Part shown: positions 45,446 to 55,222 of the stretch, in pieces
How positions within the stretch are numbered: position 1 is the stretch's first letter
How the letters are laid out: every line of letters begins with the position of its first letter
DNA from: Curvibacter microcysteis
Lineage (GTDB): Bacteria; Pseudomonadota; Gammaproteobacteria; Burkholderiales; Burkholderiaceae_C
NCBI RefSeq assembly: GCF_028649455.1
Contig: NZ_JAQSIO010000005.1
Coordinates: forward strand, 124,001-188,000
Direction of reading: 5' to 3'
Length of the DNA: 64,000 nucleotides
Notes under the pieces: model-generated
What the model was told of the DNA's origin: nothing
Databases searched by the model: none
Seen by the model: only the letters and a program-made list of their open reading frames with translations
Program-made: the position numbers and the translations under genes

Positions 45446-45476
45446 GGCGGTTCCCAGGGTCAGGACAGACAGCGGT

Positions 45477-45989
45477 TCAGGCAGCGGCTTCGACGTGGAA
45501 GCGGAAGATCCCGGCCTCGTCGCGTGCCAAGGCCAGTTGGCTGCCCGCCGGCAAGGCCACGCGGGCGGCGGCGAAGTCGGCCTGGATGGGCAGTTGGCGC
45601 CCGCCTCGGTCAACCAGCACGGCCAGGCGCACGGACGCCGGGCGACCGTAGTCGAACAACTCGTTGATCACCGCACGCAGCGTGCGACCGGTGTAGAGCA
45701 CATCGTCGAGCAGCAAGATGTCAGCGCCGTTAACGTCAAACGGCAAGGTGGTTTGGCCGGCGGAGCTGAGGCCACGCTGGGCAAAGTCGTCGCGGTGCAG
45801 GGCCGACGAAATGACGCCCGGCTTGCCCGCCAGACCCAGGTCTTTTTGCAGGCGTTCGACCAGCCAGGCACCGCCCGAGGTGATGCCCACCAGGCGGGTT
45901 TCGGGGCCCATCAGGGAACGGACACCGCGCAGCAACTCGCGGTACAGTGCTTCGGCATCGAGCACCAGGCTTCCGGTTGGCGAACTCAA
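45477..45989 (-). CDS. pyrR: PyrR bifunctional pyr regulator/uracil phosphoribosyltransferase
   Basis: A protein of 170 residues with a type I phosphoribosyltransferase fold and PRPP loop [16 protein letters not shown]. In Bacillus PyrR binds mRNA to cause attenuation. In betaproteobacteria and pseudomonads the gene is linked to pyrB, but its regulatory mechanism is less clear. No obvious attenuator was seen in the 31 bp before pyrB. The start overlaps the ruvX stop by 4 bp. Confidence 0.93.
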   Translation of the reverse strand: MSSPTGSLVLDAEALYRELLRGVRSLMGPETRLVGITSGGAWLVERLQKDLGLAGKPGVISSALHRDDFAQRGLSSAGQTTLPFDVNGADILLLDDVLYTGRTLRAVINELFDYGRPASVRLAVLVDRGGRQLPIQADFAAARVALPAGSQLALARDEAGIFRFHVEAAA

Positions 45990-46411
45990 GGCAGACTCCT
46001 CAAAAACTGTTCAAGAATGATGCACGCCGAGGCCGCGTCGGCATCGCGCGCGCCCAGGGCGTGGGCTTCGGTGGTGCTGTAACGCTCATCCACCTCGTAC
46101 ACGGTGAGGCCGAAACGGCCGTTCAATTGGCGCGCAAAACGGCGCGCCTTGCGGGTGTTCTCGTGCTCGGCCCCGTCGGGGTGAAAAGGCACGCCCACCA
46201 CCAGCGCGTCGGGCTGCCACTCGCGGATGCGCGCGCCAATGGCCTCGAAGCGGCGGTCGCCTTCGATGGCGATCGTGGTCTGCGGCGTGGCCGAGCGCGT
46301 GAAGCGGTTGCCCACCGCCACGCCGGTGCGTTTGACACCGAAATCAAAGGCCAGGAACGATTGGAACTGGGCGGGAACCACCGGCACGGGCAGGCCGTCG
46401 GCAGCGCTCAT
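45986..46411 (-). CDS. ruvX: RuvX/YqgF family resolvase-like nuclease
   Basis: RNase H-fold protein of 141 residues with the N-terminal AFDFGVKRTGVAVG strand-loop and the later DERYSTTEA motif, both holding candidate metal-binding acids. Members process 16S rRNA precursors and were proposed as Holliday junction resolvases. It overlaps yqgE and pyrR by 4 bp on either side. Confidence 0.94.
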   Translation of the reverse strand: MSAADGLPVPVVPAQFQSFLAFDFGVKRTGVAVGNRFTRSATPQTTIAIEGDRRFEAIGARIREWQPDALVVGVPFHPDGAEHENTRKARRFARQLNGRFGLTVYEVDERYSTTEAHALGARDADAASACIILEQFLRSLP

Positions 46412-47007
46412 GCGTGCCCCGCTTCGGGCGACAGCATCCAGCTTTGCAGGCCCAGCAGGGCCAGCGCCTGGTCGTAGCGCTCGTGAATGGGGGTCTCGAA
46501 GATCAGGCGGCTGTCGGCGTCCACGGTGAGCCAGTTGTTCTCGGCCAATTCGGACTCGAGCTGACCACCGCCCCAGGACGAGTAGCCCAGGGTGACGATG
46601 ACGCGGCGCGGGCCGGCGCCCGTGGACAGGGCCTCCAACACATCGCGCGAGGTGGTCATCTCCAAGCCCCCGGGGATGGACATGGTGGAGGCATAGGCCG
46701 ACTGGTCGGCCTCGGGGGTGCCGGCCAGCATGGCGTCGTGAAGAACAAAACCGCGCTCGGTCTGCACCGGGCCGCCGTGCAGCACGGGCGCCTCGCTGAG
46801 ATCGGTGCGGCGCAAAGAAAGATCAACCTTATCGAACAGCGCCTTGAGGCTGATGTCGCTTGGCTTGTTGATGATGAGGCCCAGAGCACCACGTTCGCTG
46901 TGCTCGCACAGGTAGACCACGCTGCGCGCAAAAGCCTCATCCTCCAGCCCGGGCATGGCGATCAGGAAATGATTCGTCAGGTTGATGGGGGCAGAATCAG
47001 AGGGCAT
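46408..47007 (-). CDS. yqgE: YqgE/AlgH family protein
   Basis: Protein of 199 residues matching the DUF179 (YqgE/AlgH) family: NLTNHFLIAMPGLEDEAFARSV at the start, GALGLIINKP, HGGPVQTERGFVLHD and LGYSSWGGGQLESELAENNWL. Function is unknown, but the pairing with ruvX is one of the most conserved in proteobacteria. It is the first gene of the yqgE-ruvX-pyrR-pyrB-pyrC' series; its start lies 21 bp from the divergent photolyase start. Confidence 0.95.
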   Translation of the reverse strand: MPSDSAPINLTNHFLIAMPGLEDEAFARSVVYLCEHSERGALGLIINKPSDISLKALFDKVDLSLRRTDLSEAPVLHGGPVQTERGFVLHDAMLAGTPEADQSAYASTMSIPGGLEMTTSRDVLEALSTGAGPRRVIVTLGYSSWGGGQLESELAENNWLTVDADSRLIFETPIHERYDQALALLGLQSWMLSPEAGHA

Positions 47008-47028
47008 CCCTCGATTTTAACGGTCCCC

Positions 47029-48498
47029 ATGCCCAAGCCTTACCACTCTGGTCTTTTCTGGATCCGCCGCGACCTGCGCGCGCACGACAACGCCGGCCTG
47101 CACCAGGCCCTGAGCGAGTGCGACCAGGTGCACTGCGTCTTTGTCCTGGACCGCGACATCCTGGACCCGCTGCCCCGCCAGGACCGCCGCGTGGAGTTCA
47201 TCGTGCACAGCCTGGCCGAGCTCGACACCGAGCTGCGCGAGCTGGCCCAGCGCCCCGGTGTGGGCCTGCGCGTGGAACATGCCCGTGCCAGTGAGGCCGT
47301 GCCTGCCCTGGCCCAGCGCCTGGGCGTGCAAGCCGTGTTTTGCAACCACGACGACGAGCCCGCCGCGCTGGCGCGTGACGCCCAGGTGCGAACCACCTTG
47401 GCCCGCCAGGGCCAGGCCTTTCACACCCGCAAAGACCATGTGATTTTTGAGCGCCAAGAGGTGCTGACCCAGTCCGGCACGGTGTACGGCGTGTTCACGC
47501 CCTACAAAAACGCCTGGCTCAAGAAGCTCACACCTTTCTACCTGAAGCCCTATCCGGTGGCGCGCCATGCGGCGGCTCTGGCCGACTGGCCTGAAGGCCC
47601 ACCCGCGCCGGTGCCCAGCCTGGCCGACATTGGCTTTGAGCCCAGCAACTTGGGCGCGCTGCGCCTGCCCACCGGCAGCCGAGGCGCCCAGGCCCTGCTG
47701 ACCGACTTCCTGCCCCGACTGCCCGCCTATGGCCAGGCGCGCGACTTCCCGGCGGTGAAAGGGCCCAGCTACCTCAGCGTGCACCTGCGCTTTGGCACGG
47801 TGTCGATCCGCCAGTTGGCCGGGCTGGCCCACGAACGCGCACAGCAAGGCTGTGCAGGCGCGGCCACCTGGCTGTCCGAGCTGATCTGGCGCGACTTCTA
47901 TGTGCAGATCCTGGCCAACCACCCGCGCGTCGTGGAGCGCAGCTTCAAGCCCGAGTACGACGCCATCGAATGGGAGCAAGGCCCGCAGGCCGAGGCTTTG
48001 TTCCAGGCCTGGTGTGAGGGCCGCACCGGCTACCCCCTGGTGGACGCGGCCATGCTGCAACTCAACCAGACCGGCTACATGCACAACCGCCTGCGCATGG
48101 TGGTGGCGAGCTTCCTGGTCAAGGACCTGGGCATCGACTGGCGCTGGGGCGAGCGCTACTTTGCGCAACAACTCAATGACTTTGACCTGTCGGCCAACAA
48201 CGGCGGCTGGCAATGGGCCAGCTCCAGCGGCTGCGATGCCCAGCCCTACTTCCGCATCTTCAACCCCATCAGCCAGAGCGAGAAGTTCGATGCCGAGGGC
48301 AAATTCATCCGCCGCTACCTGCCCCAGTTGGCGGCCCTGCCGAACGCCGACCTGCACGCGCCCTGGCTGGCTCGGCCGCTGACGCTGCAAGCCACGGGCC
48401 TGCAACTGGGACGGGACTACCCGTTGCCCATCGTGCAGCACGACGAGGCCCGCGAGCGCACGCTGGCACGCTACGCGGTGGTTAAGAAAAAGGCCTGA
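47029..48498 (+). CDS. phrB: Deoxyribodipyrimidine photolyase
   Basis: Light-driven DNA repair flavoprotein of 489 residues. It has the N-terminal alpha/beta antenna domain (FWIRRDLRAHDNAGL) and the C-terminal FAD domain with LSELIWRDFYVQIL, NQTGYMHNRLRMVVASFL and NDFDLSANNGGWQWASS motifs of class I CPD photolyases. ATG 47029 is placed 21 bp from the divergent yqgE start. Confidence 0.95.
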   Translation: MPKPYHSGLFWIRRDLRAHDNAGLHQALSECDQVHCVFVLDRDILDPLPRQDRRVEFIVHSLAELDTELRELAQRPGVGLRVEHARASEAVPALAQRLGVQAVFCNHDDEPAALARDAQVRTTLARQGQAFHTRKDHVIFERQEVLTQSGTVYGVFTPYKNAWLKKLTPFYLKPYPVARHAAALADWPEGPPAPVPSLADIGFEPSNLGALRLPTGSRGAQALLTDFLPRLPAYGQARDFPAVKGPSYLSVHLRFGTVSIRQLAGLAHERAQQGCAGAATWLSELIWRDFYVQILANHPRVVERSFKPEYDAIEWEQGPQAEALFQAWCEGRTGYPLVDAAMLQLNQTGYMHNRLRMVVASFLVKDLGIDWRWGERYFAQQLNDFDLSANNGGWQWASSSGCDAQPYFRIFNPISQSEKFDAEGKFIRRYLPQLAALPNADLHAPWLARPLTLQATGLQLGRDYPLPIVQHDEARERTLARYAVVKKKA

Positions 48499-48570
48499 GA
48501 CCGTCCCCCGCCGCCGCCTCGCGCCCCTGCCCCGAGGGGCCAGGCCACAGGCCCGCGACCGAGGCCCCGC

Positions 48571-51500
48571 TCAGGCGGCGTCGGTGGCGGCGGCCTGGGC
48601 CGCGTAGCGGCGCACCAGGCTCAGCAGCTCTTCTTCCGAGTAGGGCTTGCCCAGGTAGTGGTTGACGCCCAGCTCCAGGGCATGCTCGCGGTGCTTGGAC
48701 GCAATGCGCGAGGTGATCATGACGATGGGCAGGTCGCGCAGGGCTGCGTCGTGGCGGATGTTGCGGGTCAGGTCAAAGCCGTCCATGCGCGGCATCTCGA
48801 TGTCCGACAAGACCACCACCGGCCGTTCTTCCTGCAAGCGCTCCAGCGCCTGCAAGCCGTCTGAAGCCAGGGCCACACGGTAGCCTTCGCGCTGCAGCAG
48901 GCGCTGGGTGACGCGGCGCACGGTGATGGAATCGTCCACCACCAACACCAAGGGCACCTGGGCCAGGGCCGCACCGGCAGACGGACTGGCCGCAGCCGGC
49001 AGATCGGGGTTTTGCGGGTCCAGCGCGGCCTGCTCTGCCTGGGCCAGGCGCTGTTGCTCGGTGGTGCGCCGGATCTGATCGCCATACACCGTGGCCAGGG
49101 CCACCGGGTTGTAAATCATCACCACCGCGCCCGAAGCCAGCACCGACATGCCGGCCAAACCGGGCAAGCGCGCCAACTGCGGGCCCAGGTTCTTGACCAC
49201 CACTTCCTGGTTGCCCAGCACTTCATCGACGTGCACCGCGATGCGCTGGGCCGCACTGCGGAAAATCACCACCGGGCGCGTGCGCGCCGCCGGCTCAGCC
49301 GCCGAAGGCGCGATTTGCAGCAAGGCGCTGGCGGTGAAGAAGGGCACCCATTCCACGCCCAGATCGAACTGAGCGGACTGGTAAGACGCCCCCAACTCCT
49401 CGGGGCCAACACGGCGCACGATCTCCACCAAACTGGCGGGCACGCCCACCGTGACCTGGCCGCAGCGCAGCATGACCACCTGGGTCACCGCCGTGGTCAG
49501 GGGCAGCACCAGCTTGAACTGGCTGCCTTCACCAGCGCGGGTGTGGGTCTCGATGCGGCCCCCCAAGGCATTGACCTCGGTGCGCACCACGTCCATGCCG
49601 ATGCCGCGCCCGGCCAGCTCCGTCACCTCGGTCATGGTGGTGAAACCGGGTGTGAAGATCAACTGGGCCGCATCCTCGTCGGACAGGGCCTGCCCCGGCG
49701 ACAACAGGCCTTGGGACTCGGCCCGGGCGCGGATGCGCGCCAGGTCCAGCCCCGCACCATCGTCGGCAAACTCCACCGACACGTCGTTGCCGCTTTGCGC
49801 CACCGCAATGGTGATGGTGCCGGCCGCCGGCTTGCCTTCGGCCAGGCGCTGCTCGGGCAGCTCCACGCCGTGGGCCACCGCATTGCGCAGCAGGTGCTCG
49901 AAGGCGGGCGTCATGCGGTCCAGCACACCCCGGTCCATCTCGATGCTGCCGCCCGTGATGTCGAGCTTGATCTGCTTGCCTGTCTCCTTGGCCGACTGGC
50001 GCGCGATCGCGTACAGGCGCTCGGACACGCCGTCAAACTCCACCATGCGGGTGCGCAGCAGGTCGCGCTGCAGCTCGCGGGCCTGGCGGGCCTGGGCGAT
50101 CAATTCGTCTTCCGTGCCTTCCACCGTGCGCTGCAGATTGCGCTGCACCGTGGCCACGTCGTTGACCGACTCGGCCATCATGCGGGTCAGTTCCTGCACG
50201 CGGGTGAAGCGGTCGAACTCCAGCGGATCAAAGCCCGCTGCGCTGTCCTTTGCCTGCGCCAGACGCGACTGCATCTGCGACTCGGCCTGCACCTCGATGT
50301 CACGCAGCTGTTGACGCAAGCGGTCCAGGTTGCCCGTCAGCTCGCCCAGCGAGCCCCGCAGCTGGCCCATGCGGGCTTCCAGGCGCGAGCGCGAAATCAT
50401 CACCTCGCCGGCCTGGTTGACCAGGCGGTCCAGCAGTTGCGAGCGCACGCGCACCGACTGCCCCGACAAGGCTTTGGCCGGCAGCAGTTGCACCGTGGGC
50501 GGGAAATGCAGCACCGGGGCGGCGGCGACCGGCTCGGCGACGGCCTCGGGCAAGGCGCTGTCGGCCACCGGAAGGTCGACCGGCGTGAGCGCGGCTTCAG
50601 CGGCCTGCTGGCTGTAGTCGCGCAAGGCATCAAAGCTGTCTTGCATGGCGTCAAAGCGGGCCATCAAGGTGTCCAGCGCGGCGGCATCGGCCCCGTCTTC
50701 ACCCAGGCCTTCGATCAGCGACTCCATGCGGTGCGCCATCTCGCCCAGGCGCAAGGCCCCGGCCAGGCGGGCACTGCCCTTCAGGGTGTGCAGCAAACGC
50801 AGCACCTCGGGGCGTTCGGAGGAGCGGCCCGCCGCGCCTTGCCAATGGCGCAGGCTGGCGCCCAGGCGCGGCAGCAACTCCAGCGCTTCTTCTTCAAAAA
50901 TCGGGAACAGGTCGGGGTCGATCACGTCGACCGCATCGATGTCGTCCTCCAGTTCGGCACGGGCTGGGGCGCTGACCGGCGCAGGTGCGGGGACCAGGGG
51001 CTCGGGTGCTGCTTCCAGATGGGCATCGGACTCGACCTCAGGCGCTGGTTCAGACGCCGCCTGGGGTTCGGACTCGGCCTCGGGCTGCGGCGCCAACTCT
51101 GCCTGGGGTTCAGACACGGGTTCGGGTTCAGGCAGCGGTTCCGGGTCCGGTTCAGGTTCTGGTTCTGCTGCGGCCTCCAGCAGGTCCACGGGATCGGCCA
51201 GGTCAGCCGGCGTGTCGGCCAGATCGTCGAGGCCGGTGTCCGGCGCGCTGGTCAGCCCGGGCTCGGTCTGCTCGACCTCGACCTCGACTTCAGCCTCAGC
51301 CTCAGCCGCAGGGGCGACTTCGCTGAGCGCATCAGGCGCGTTCAAGGCCTCATCGAAGGCCGGCTCATTGGAGGCCGGCTCGCTGAGCAGCTCGGACAGA
51401 TCCAGAGGCTCCTCATCCAGCGTCAAATCCGGCAGCAGGGGGGCTTCGGCCTCCGGCTCGGTGGCGAGGATGTCCAGCAGGGCCTGCACGACCTCGGCCT

Positions 51501-54500
51501 GGGGCTCTTTGAGGAAGCCCGCAGCGAACTGGTGCAGCAGGCGCCGGATCTCGTCGGCGGCATCCACAAAGGCTTGCGCCTGCTGGCTGCGGCCCTGGCT
51601 TTGCAGCTGCACATGTTGCAACGCATGCTCCAGCGTGCGGGCCAGGGCGGACAAAGACTTGAAGCCCACGGTGCCGGAACTGCCCGCCAGCGAGTGCGCG
51701 TAGGTGATGGCGTTGTCGGGCACAGGCTCGTGCAGCTCCAGCGCCCACTCACCCAGGCTGGTTTGCAGGCGGCGCGACCACTCGTCGGCCTCATTGAGGT
51801 AGACGTTGTAGAGCGGAATGCTCAGGCGCAGATCGCCAATCACCTTGATGGATTCGTTGGCAATGGCCTCGGCAAACACGGTGTCGGGGCCCGCCACGGC
51901 GTCCGCGGAGGCCTCGGGCGCAGGCGCTGGCGCCGCCACCGGGCTGGCCCCGGGCAGGATGTAGGGCGCGGGCTCCAGGCGCAAGTCAAAGTCAAATGGC
52001 GCCTCGGTCTCGGCGGGCGCTTCCTCGTCGCTGGCGGGCGGCGGGGCGTCGGCGGACGACAGGTCCAGATCCGGCAGGTCCAGGTCGGGCAGGTCGCTGG
52101 GCCAGGCGGGACTGGAGCTCGCCGGGGCCGACTCGGGGCTGGCGAATTCGGGCGCGGTGGGCAGCTCGGGGTTGAGGGCTTGCTCCAGCGCTTGCTCGAT
52201 CGGGTCCACCGCGGGCGTTTCGTCCAGGCCGGCCTGCAGTTCGGCCTCGAACTGCGCGAAGTCGATGTCGTCCACCTGCCAATCGACGGCGGTCGGCGTG
52301 GGCTCGGTCGCTGCGGCGCGGTCTTGCGGGTCCAGCAGGCGGGTGGGCGCGAAATCGGGCAGTGGCTCGTCCTCGGCCGGGGCGGCAGGCGGCGCGATCT
52401 CCGGCAGGTCCAGCGAAAACGCATCGGGCAGCAGGTCGACCGCTTCGGGCTCGGGCAAGGCCAGCTCCGGGGCGTCCTCGGCGGGGGGCGCCGGGGGCAA
52501 ACCAAAGTCCAGCGCGAAGTCGAGATCGGCAAAGTCGGGTTCGGTCGCGGGCGCGGGCAGCAGTTCGGCGTCCTCGCCAGAACCGACATCGAGTTGGGCC
52601 GCGAGCTCGGGCTCGGGCAGATCGAGGGCCGGCAGTTCGGGCAGCGCCGGCAGATCAGGCAATGCATCGCCCCCCTCCACCAGCGACACCGCGTCGGCGT
52701 CGGTGACGGGATCGAGCCCAGCCTCGCTCGCGCCGGCCTCCGCGCCCTCGGACGCAGGCAGCAACAAACGGTCTTCCAGGCGCAGGGCATCCGCCAGCTC
52801 GCGCAGCGGCTGAGCGCGCCAGGCTTGGGCCTGGTGGGCGGCGATGTCGTCCGTCCACTGGGCCAACTGGGCCAGCGCATGGCGGCACACGCTCAGCAAG
52901 GCGGGGCTGGCGGGCTTTTGCTCGGCCAGCCAAGCGTTGAGCAATTGCTCCAGGGCCCAGGCCGCCTCGCCGTACTCCGTCAGGCCCACCATGCGGGAGC
53001 TGCCCTTGAGGGTGTGGAAGGCACGGCGCAGCACGGTCTGCTCGGTCAGTTGGCGGGGCTCGTCGGCCAGGGTGTGGACGGCGGCCTGGCCGGTGCTCAG
53101 CACCTCACGGGCCTCCTCCAGAAAGACGTCGATCAGGTCGTCTTCTTCCAGGGCGGGCTCGGGCTCGGCCAAAGCGCCACTGGCGGTGACCGGTGTGGGC
53201 ACAGGCAGGGCTGGCGCGGCCAGTTCGTCCAGCGCGGCCCACGCGTCCATGGCCGACTCACGGGCTTCGGTGTGGGCCTCATCGGGTTGGGCTTCAAACG
53301 CGGCCTGAGGCAGCTCGGCCTGGAAGTCACTGGCGGGCAAGCCTGGCAGCGCGGGCGCTGTGGCCGGAGCGGCCTCATCGAGGTCGGCGGCCGCATCGGT
53401 CGGCGCCGCCACCTGTTGGCGCTGGCGTCCGCCCAGGAACTTGAGCTCGCCGGCTTCTTCGTCATAGACGAAGAGCTTGCGCGCCAGGCTGCGCTGGTAG
53501 CTCAGCATGTCGATCAAAAAGCCCAGCGCGCCCAGGCTGTTGCCCAGTCGCTCGAAGGTGCCGGCGCGCACGGCGTCGTCGGTCACCTCATCGACCATCA
53601 GGCGCTCCACGCTGTCGCGCATGCGCATGGCCGCGTGGGCGGCCTGGTCCAGGCCGAGCACCGACAAGACGCCGCGCATCTGCGACAGCTTGGCGGGCAC
53701 TTCGCTGAGCACCTGACTGTCGGTGGGTTGGCGGAAGAAGCTGTCCAGGGACTTCTCCACCTCGGTCAGAGTCGAGCGCAGTTCTTCCACCACGCTGCCC
53801 ATGGTCTGGCGGTCGCTGACGCGGCGGTACAGCTCTTCCATCCAGGGTTCGAGCGCCCCCACCTCATCGCCTTCCAGCACACGCTGCAGGCGCTGGGCCA
53901 GGGCGCCAGCGCGCTCGGCCATGACGGCTTCGTCGGTGTCCAGGTCTTGGTAGCAGGCCTGCAAGAACAAAATCGCCGTGGCCACTTCCATGGCCAAGGC
54001 CGGGCTGGGCAACTCGCCCTGCTCAGCCGTGACCAGGGCCGTGTGCTGCAGGGCTTCGCCCAGGGCCACGCTGGCCGGGTGCAGCTTGCGCAGGGATTCA
54101 CCGACCAGGTTGAACTGGTCCACCGCGCTGCGCAGCTTGTTGCGGTCACCGCCCGCCAGGGCCGACCAAGTGTCGGTGGCGGTGGCAATGCGCTTGCGGG
54201 CCTGCACCAGCACGGAAGGGTCGAAGCGGCCAAAGCGGCGCGCCTCGTAATCGGCGCTGGGGTGGTCGGCCAGGCCAAAGGCTTCGCGCACCGGGCGCAG
54301 CAAGGGGGCCTCGTGCTCGGGCGTCAGCTGGGCCTGGGCGCAGTAGAACAACAGGTCTTGAAACAGGCGCTCGGACACGGCTGCATCGCCGCGAGACAGC
54401 GCGGTGTACTGCACCAGCACGCGCGAGATCACGCGTTTGACATACACATCCAGCGGCACCAGCCCCAGGGAAATGCCTTCAAAAAAGCCAGCCGCAACCT

Positions 54501-55182
54501 TCCAGAACAGCTTGCTGCCCTGGCTGCCGGCATCGGCCAAGCCCGCCGCCAGCTGGCCCATGGCGCGCGCGCCGGCAGGCCGGCCGGTTTTGACCAGGCG
54601 CAGCATGGCGTGGTCAAAGCGCGAGCGCACATCAGGGCTGTAGGCCAGGGGCTTGATGTCCTCGGGCAGCGCGGGGTCGGCCAGGCGACGCTCAGGGGTC
54701 CAGAGGTCGGCCGGGTGAACCCGCTCTGCGCCCAGCCATTGCTGCACGTCACGGTATTGGGGAAACAGGGCCACGGGCGATACCGCGTGGCCAGCCAGCA
54801 CGGCTTCCAGGTATTCGCTGATGGCGAAGCTGGCGCGCTCGATGTGGCCGATCACGGTCTCATCGCACAGCTGCGGGCTTTGGATCAGTTTTTGCGCCAC
54901 ACCTTCCATGGCGCGCAGCATCAGGGCCACGGGCGGCTGCCCCACCATCTCGAGCGCACCGGTGGCCTGGTGCAATTGCTGGCGAGCCAGGCGCAAGGCG
55001 CTGACATCGGGGGCACTCAGCTCCGCGCCCGCACTTTGCGCGGCCTCGCGCACAAAACGCCGCAGCGCCTTGACCGAGCCCTCAAGGGATTTGCGCAGCT
55101 CGTCGAGCACCCAGGCCAAGGGGCCCAGGTCGTGATCCGCGGCATCGGGGCCGACAGAGGCCTCTGCTTCAGTGGGTCGCAT
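48571..55182 (-). CDS. chpA: Giant Pil-Chp hybrid sensor kinase ChpA/PilL
   Basis: CheA-like kinase of 2203 residues controlling type IV pili. Visible domains: an N-terminal FimL/Hpt-like helical region (1-600); Hpt domains with candidate phospho-histidines His723 (FHTLKGSS), His1163 (AHSLAGSS) and His1465 (LHTLKGSA); a CheA dimerisation and HATPase core (HLLRNAVAHGVE; GRGIGMDVV) around 1600-1900; a CheW-like domain; and a C-terminal receiver with Asp2127 (LSDIEMP). Acidic Pro/Glu-rich linkers separate the Hpt units. It is the last gene of the pilGHIJ-chpA operon and is convergent with phrB. Confidence 0.95.
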   Translation of the reverse strand: MRPTEAEASVGPDAADHDLGPLAWVLDELRKSLEGSVKALRRFVREAAQSAGAELSAPDVSALRLARQQLHQATGALEMVGQPPVALMLRAMEGVAQKLIQSPQLCDETVIGHIERASFAISEYLEAVLAGHAVSPVALFPQYRDVQQWLGAERVHPADLWTPERRLADPALPEDIKPLAYSPDVRSRFDHAMLRLVKTGRPAGARAMGQLAAGLADAGSQGSKLFWKVAAGFFEGISLGLVPLDVYVKRVISRVLVQYTALSRGDAAVSERLFQDLLFYCAQAQLTPEHEAPLLRPVREAFGLADHPSADYEARRFGRFDPSVLVQARKRIATATDTWSALAGGDRNKLRSAVDQFNLVGESLRKLHPASVALGEALQHTALVTAEQGELPSPALAMEVATAILFLQACYQDLDTDEAVMAERAGALAQRLQRVLEGDEVGALEPWMEELYRRVSDRQTMGSVVEELRSTLTEVEKSLDSFFRQPTDSQVLSEVPAKLSQMRGVLSVLGLDQAAHAAMRMRDSVERLMVDEVTDDAVRAGTFERLGNSLGALGFLIDMLSYQRSLARKLFVYDEEAGELKFLGGRQRQQVAAPTDAAADLDEAAPATAPALPGLPASDFQAELPQAAFEAQPDEAHTEARESAMDAWAALDELAAPALPVPTPVTASGALAEPEPALEEDDLIDVFLEEAREVLSTGQAAVHTLADEPRQLTEQTVLRRAFHTLKGSSRMVGLTEYGEAAWALEQLLNAWLAEQKPASPALLSVCRHALAQLAQWTDDIAAHQAQAWRAQPLRELADALRLEDRLLLPASEGAEAGASEAGLDPVTDADAVSLVEGGDALPDLPALPELPALDLPEPELAAQLDVGSGEDAELLPAPATEPDFADLDFALDFGLPPAPPAEDAPELALPEPEAVDLLPDAFSLDLPEIAPPAAPAEDEPLPDFAPTRLLDPQDRAAATEPTPTAVDWQVDDIDFAQFEAELQAGLDETPAVDPIEQALEQALNPELPTAPEFASPESAPASSSPAWPSDLPDLDLPDLDLSSADAPPPASDEEAPAETEAPFDFDLRLEPAPYILPGASPVAAPAPAPEASADAVAGPDTVFAEAIANESIKVIGDLRLSIPLYNVYLNEADEWSRRLQTSLGEWALELHEPVPDNAITYAHSLAGSSGTVGFKSLSALARTLEHALQHVQLQSQGRSQQAQAFVDAADEIRRLLHQFAAGFLKEPQAEVVQALLDILATEPEAEAPLLPDLTLDEEPLDLSELLSEPASNEPAFDEALNAPDALSEVAPAAEAEAEVEVEVEQTEPGLTSAPDTGLDDLADTPADLADPVDLLEAAAEPEPEPDPEPLPEPEPVSEPQAELAPQPEAESEPQAASEPAPEVESDAHLEAAPEPLVPAPAPVSAPARAELEDDIDAVDVIDPDLFPIFEEEALELLPRLGASLRHWQGAAGRSSERPEVLRLLHTLKGSARLAGALRLGEMAHRMESLIEGLGEDGADAAALDTLMARFDAMQDSFDALRDYSQQAAEAALTPVDLPVADSALPEAVAEPVAAAPVLHFPPTVQLLPAKALSGQSVRVRSQLLDRLVNQAGEVMISRSRLEARMGQLRGSLGELTGNLDRLRQQLRDIEVQAESQMQSRLAQAKDSAAGFDPLEFDRFTRVQELTRMMAESVNDVATVQRNLQRTVEGTEDELIAQARQARELQRDLLRTRMVEFDGVSERLYAIARQSAKETGKQIKLDITGGSIEMDRGVLDRMTPAFEHLLRNAVAHGVELPEQRLAEGKPAAGTITIAVAQSGNDVSVEFADDGAGLDLARIRARAESQGLLSPGQALSDEDAAQLIFTPGFTTMTEVTELAGRGIGMDVVRTEVNALGGRIETHTRAGEGSQFKLVLPLTTAVTQVVMLRCGQVTVGVPASLVEIVRRVGPEELGASYQSAQFDLGVEWVPFFTASALLQIAPSAAEPAARTRPVVIFRSAAQRIAVHVDEVLGNQEVVVKNLGPQLARLPGLAGMSVLASGAVVMIYNPVALATVYGDQIRRTTEQQRLAQAEQAALDPQNPDLPAAASPSAGAALAQVPLVLVVDDSITVRRVTQRLLQREGYRVALASDGLQALERLQEERPVVVLSDIEMPRMDGFDLTRNIRHDAALRDLPIVMITSRIASKHREHALELGVNHYLGKPYSEEELLSLVRRYAAQAAATDAA
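51030..51180 (-). repeat. Glu-Pro repeat tract inside chpA
   Basis: Imperfect repeats encode a run of EPEP, EPDP and SEPQ units between Hpt modules. It is a low-complexity linker, likely disordered and strongly negative. The length could vary between strains by slippage. Confidence 0.6.
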
Positions 55183-55222
55183 GGAGTCGTCCGGTGGGGC
55201 GGGAAAGCGGGGCCGTCGTCAA

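Noticed and set aside
48523-48540. GCCCCT/AGGGGC hairpin between phrB and chpA
   Set aside because: A stem is possible between the convergent genes, but without a T-run it cannot be called an intrinsic terminator.
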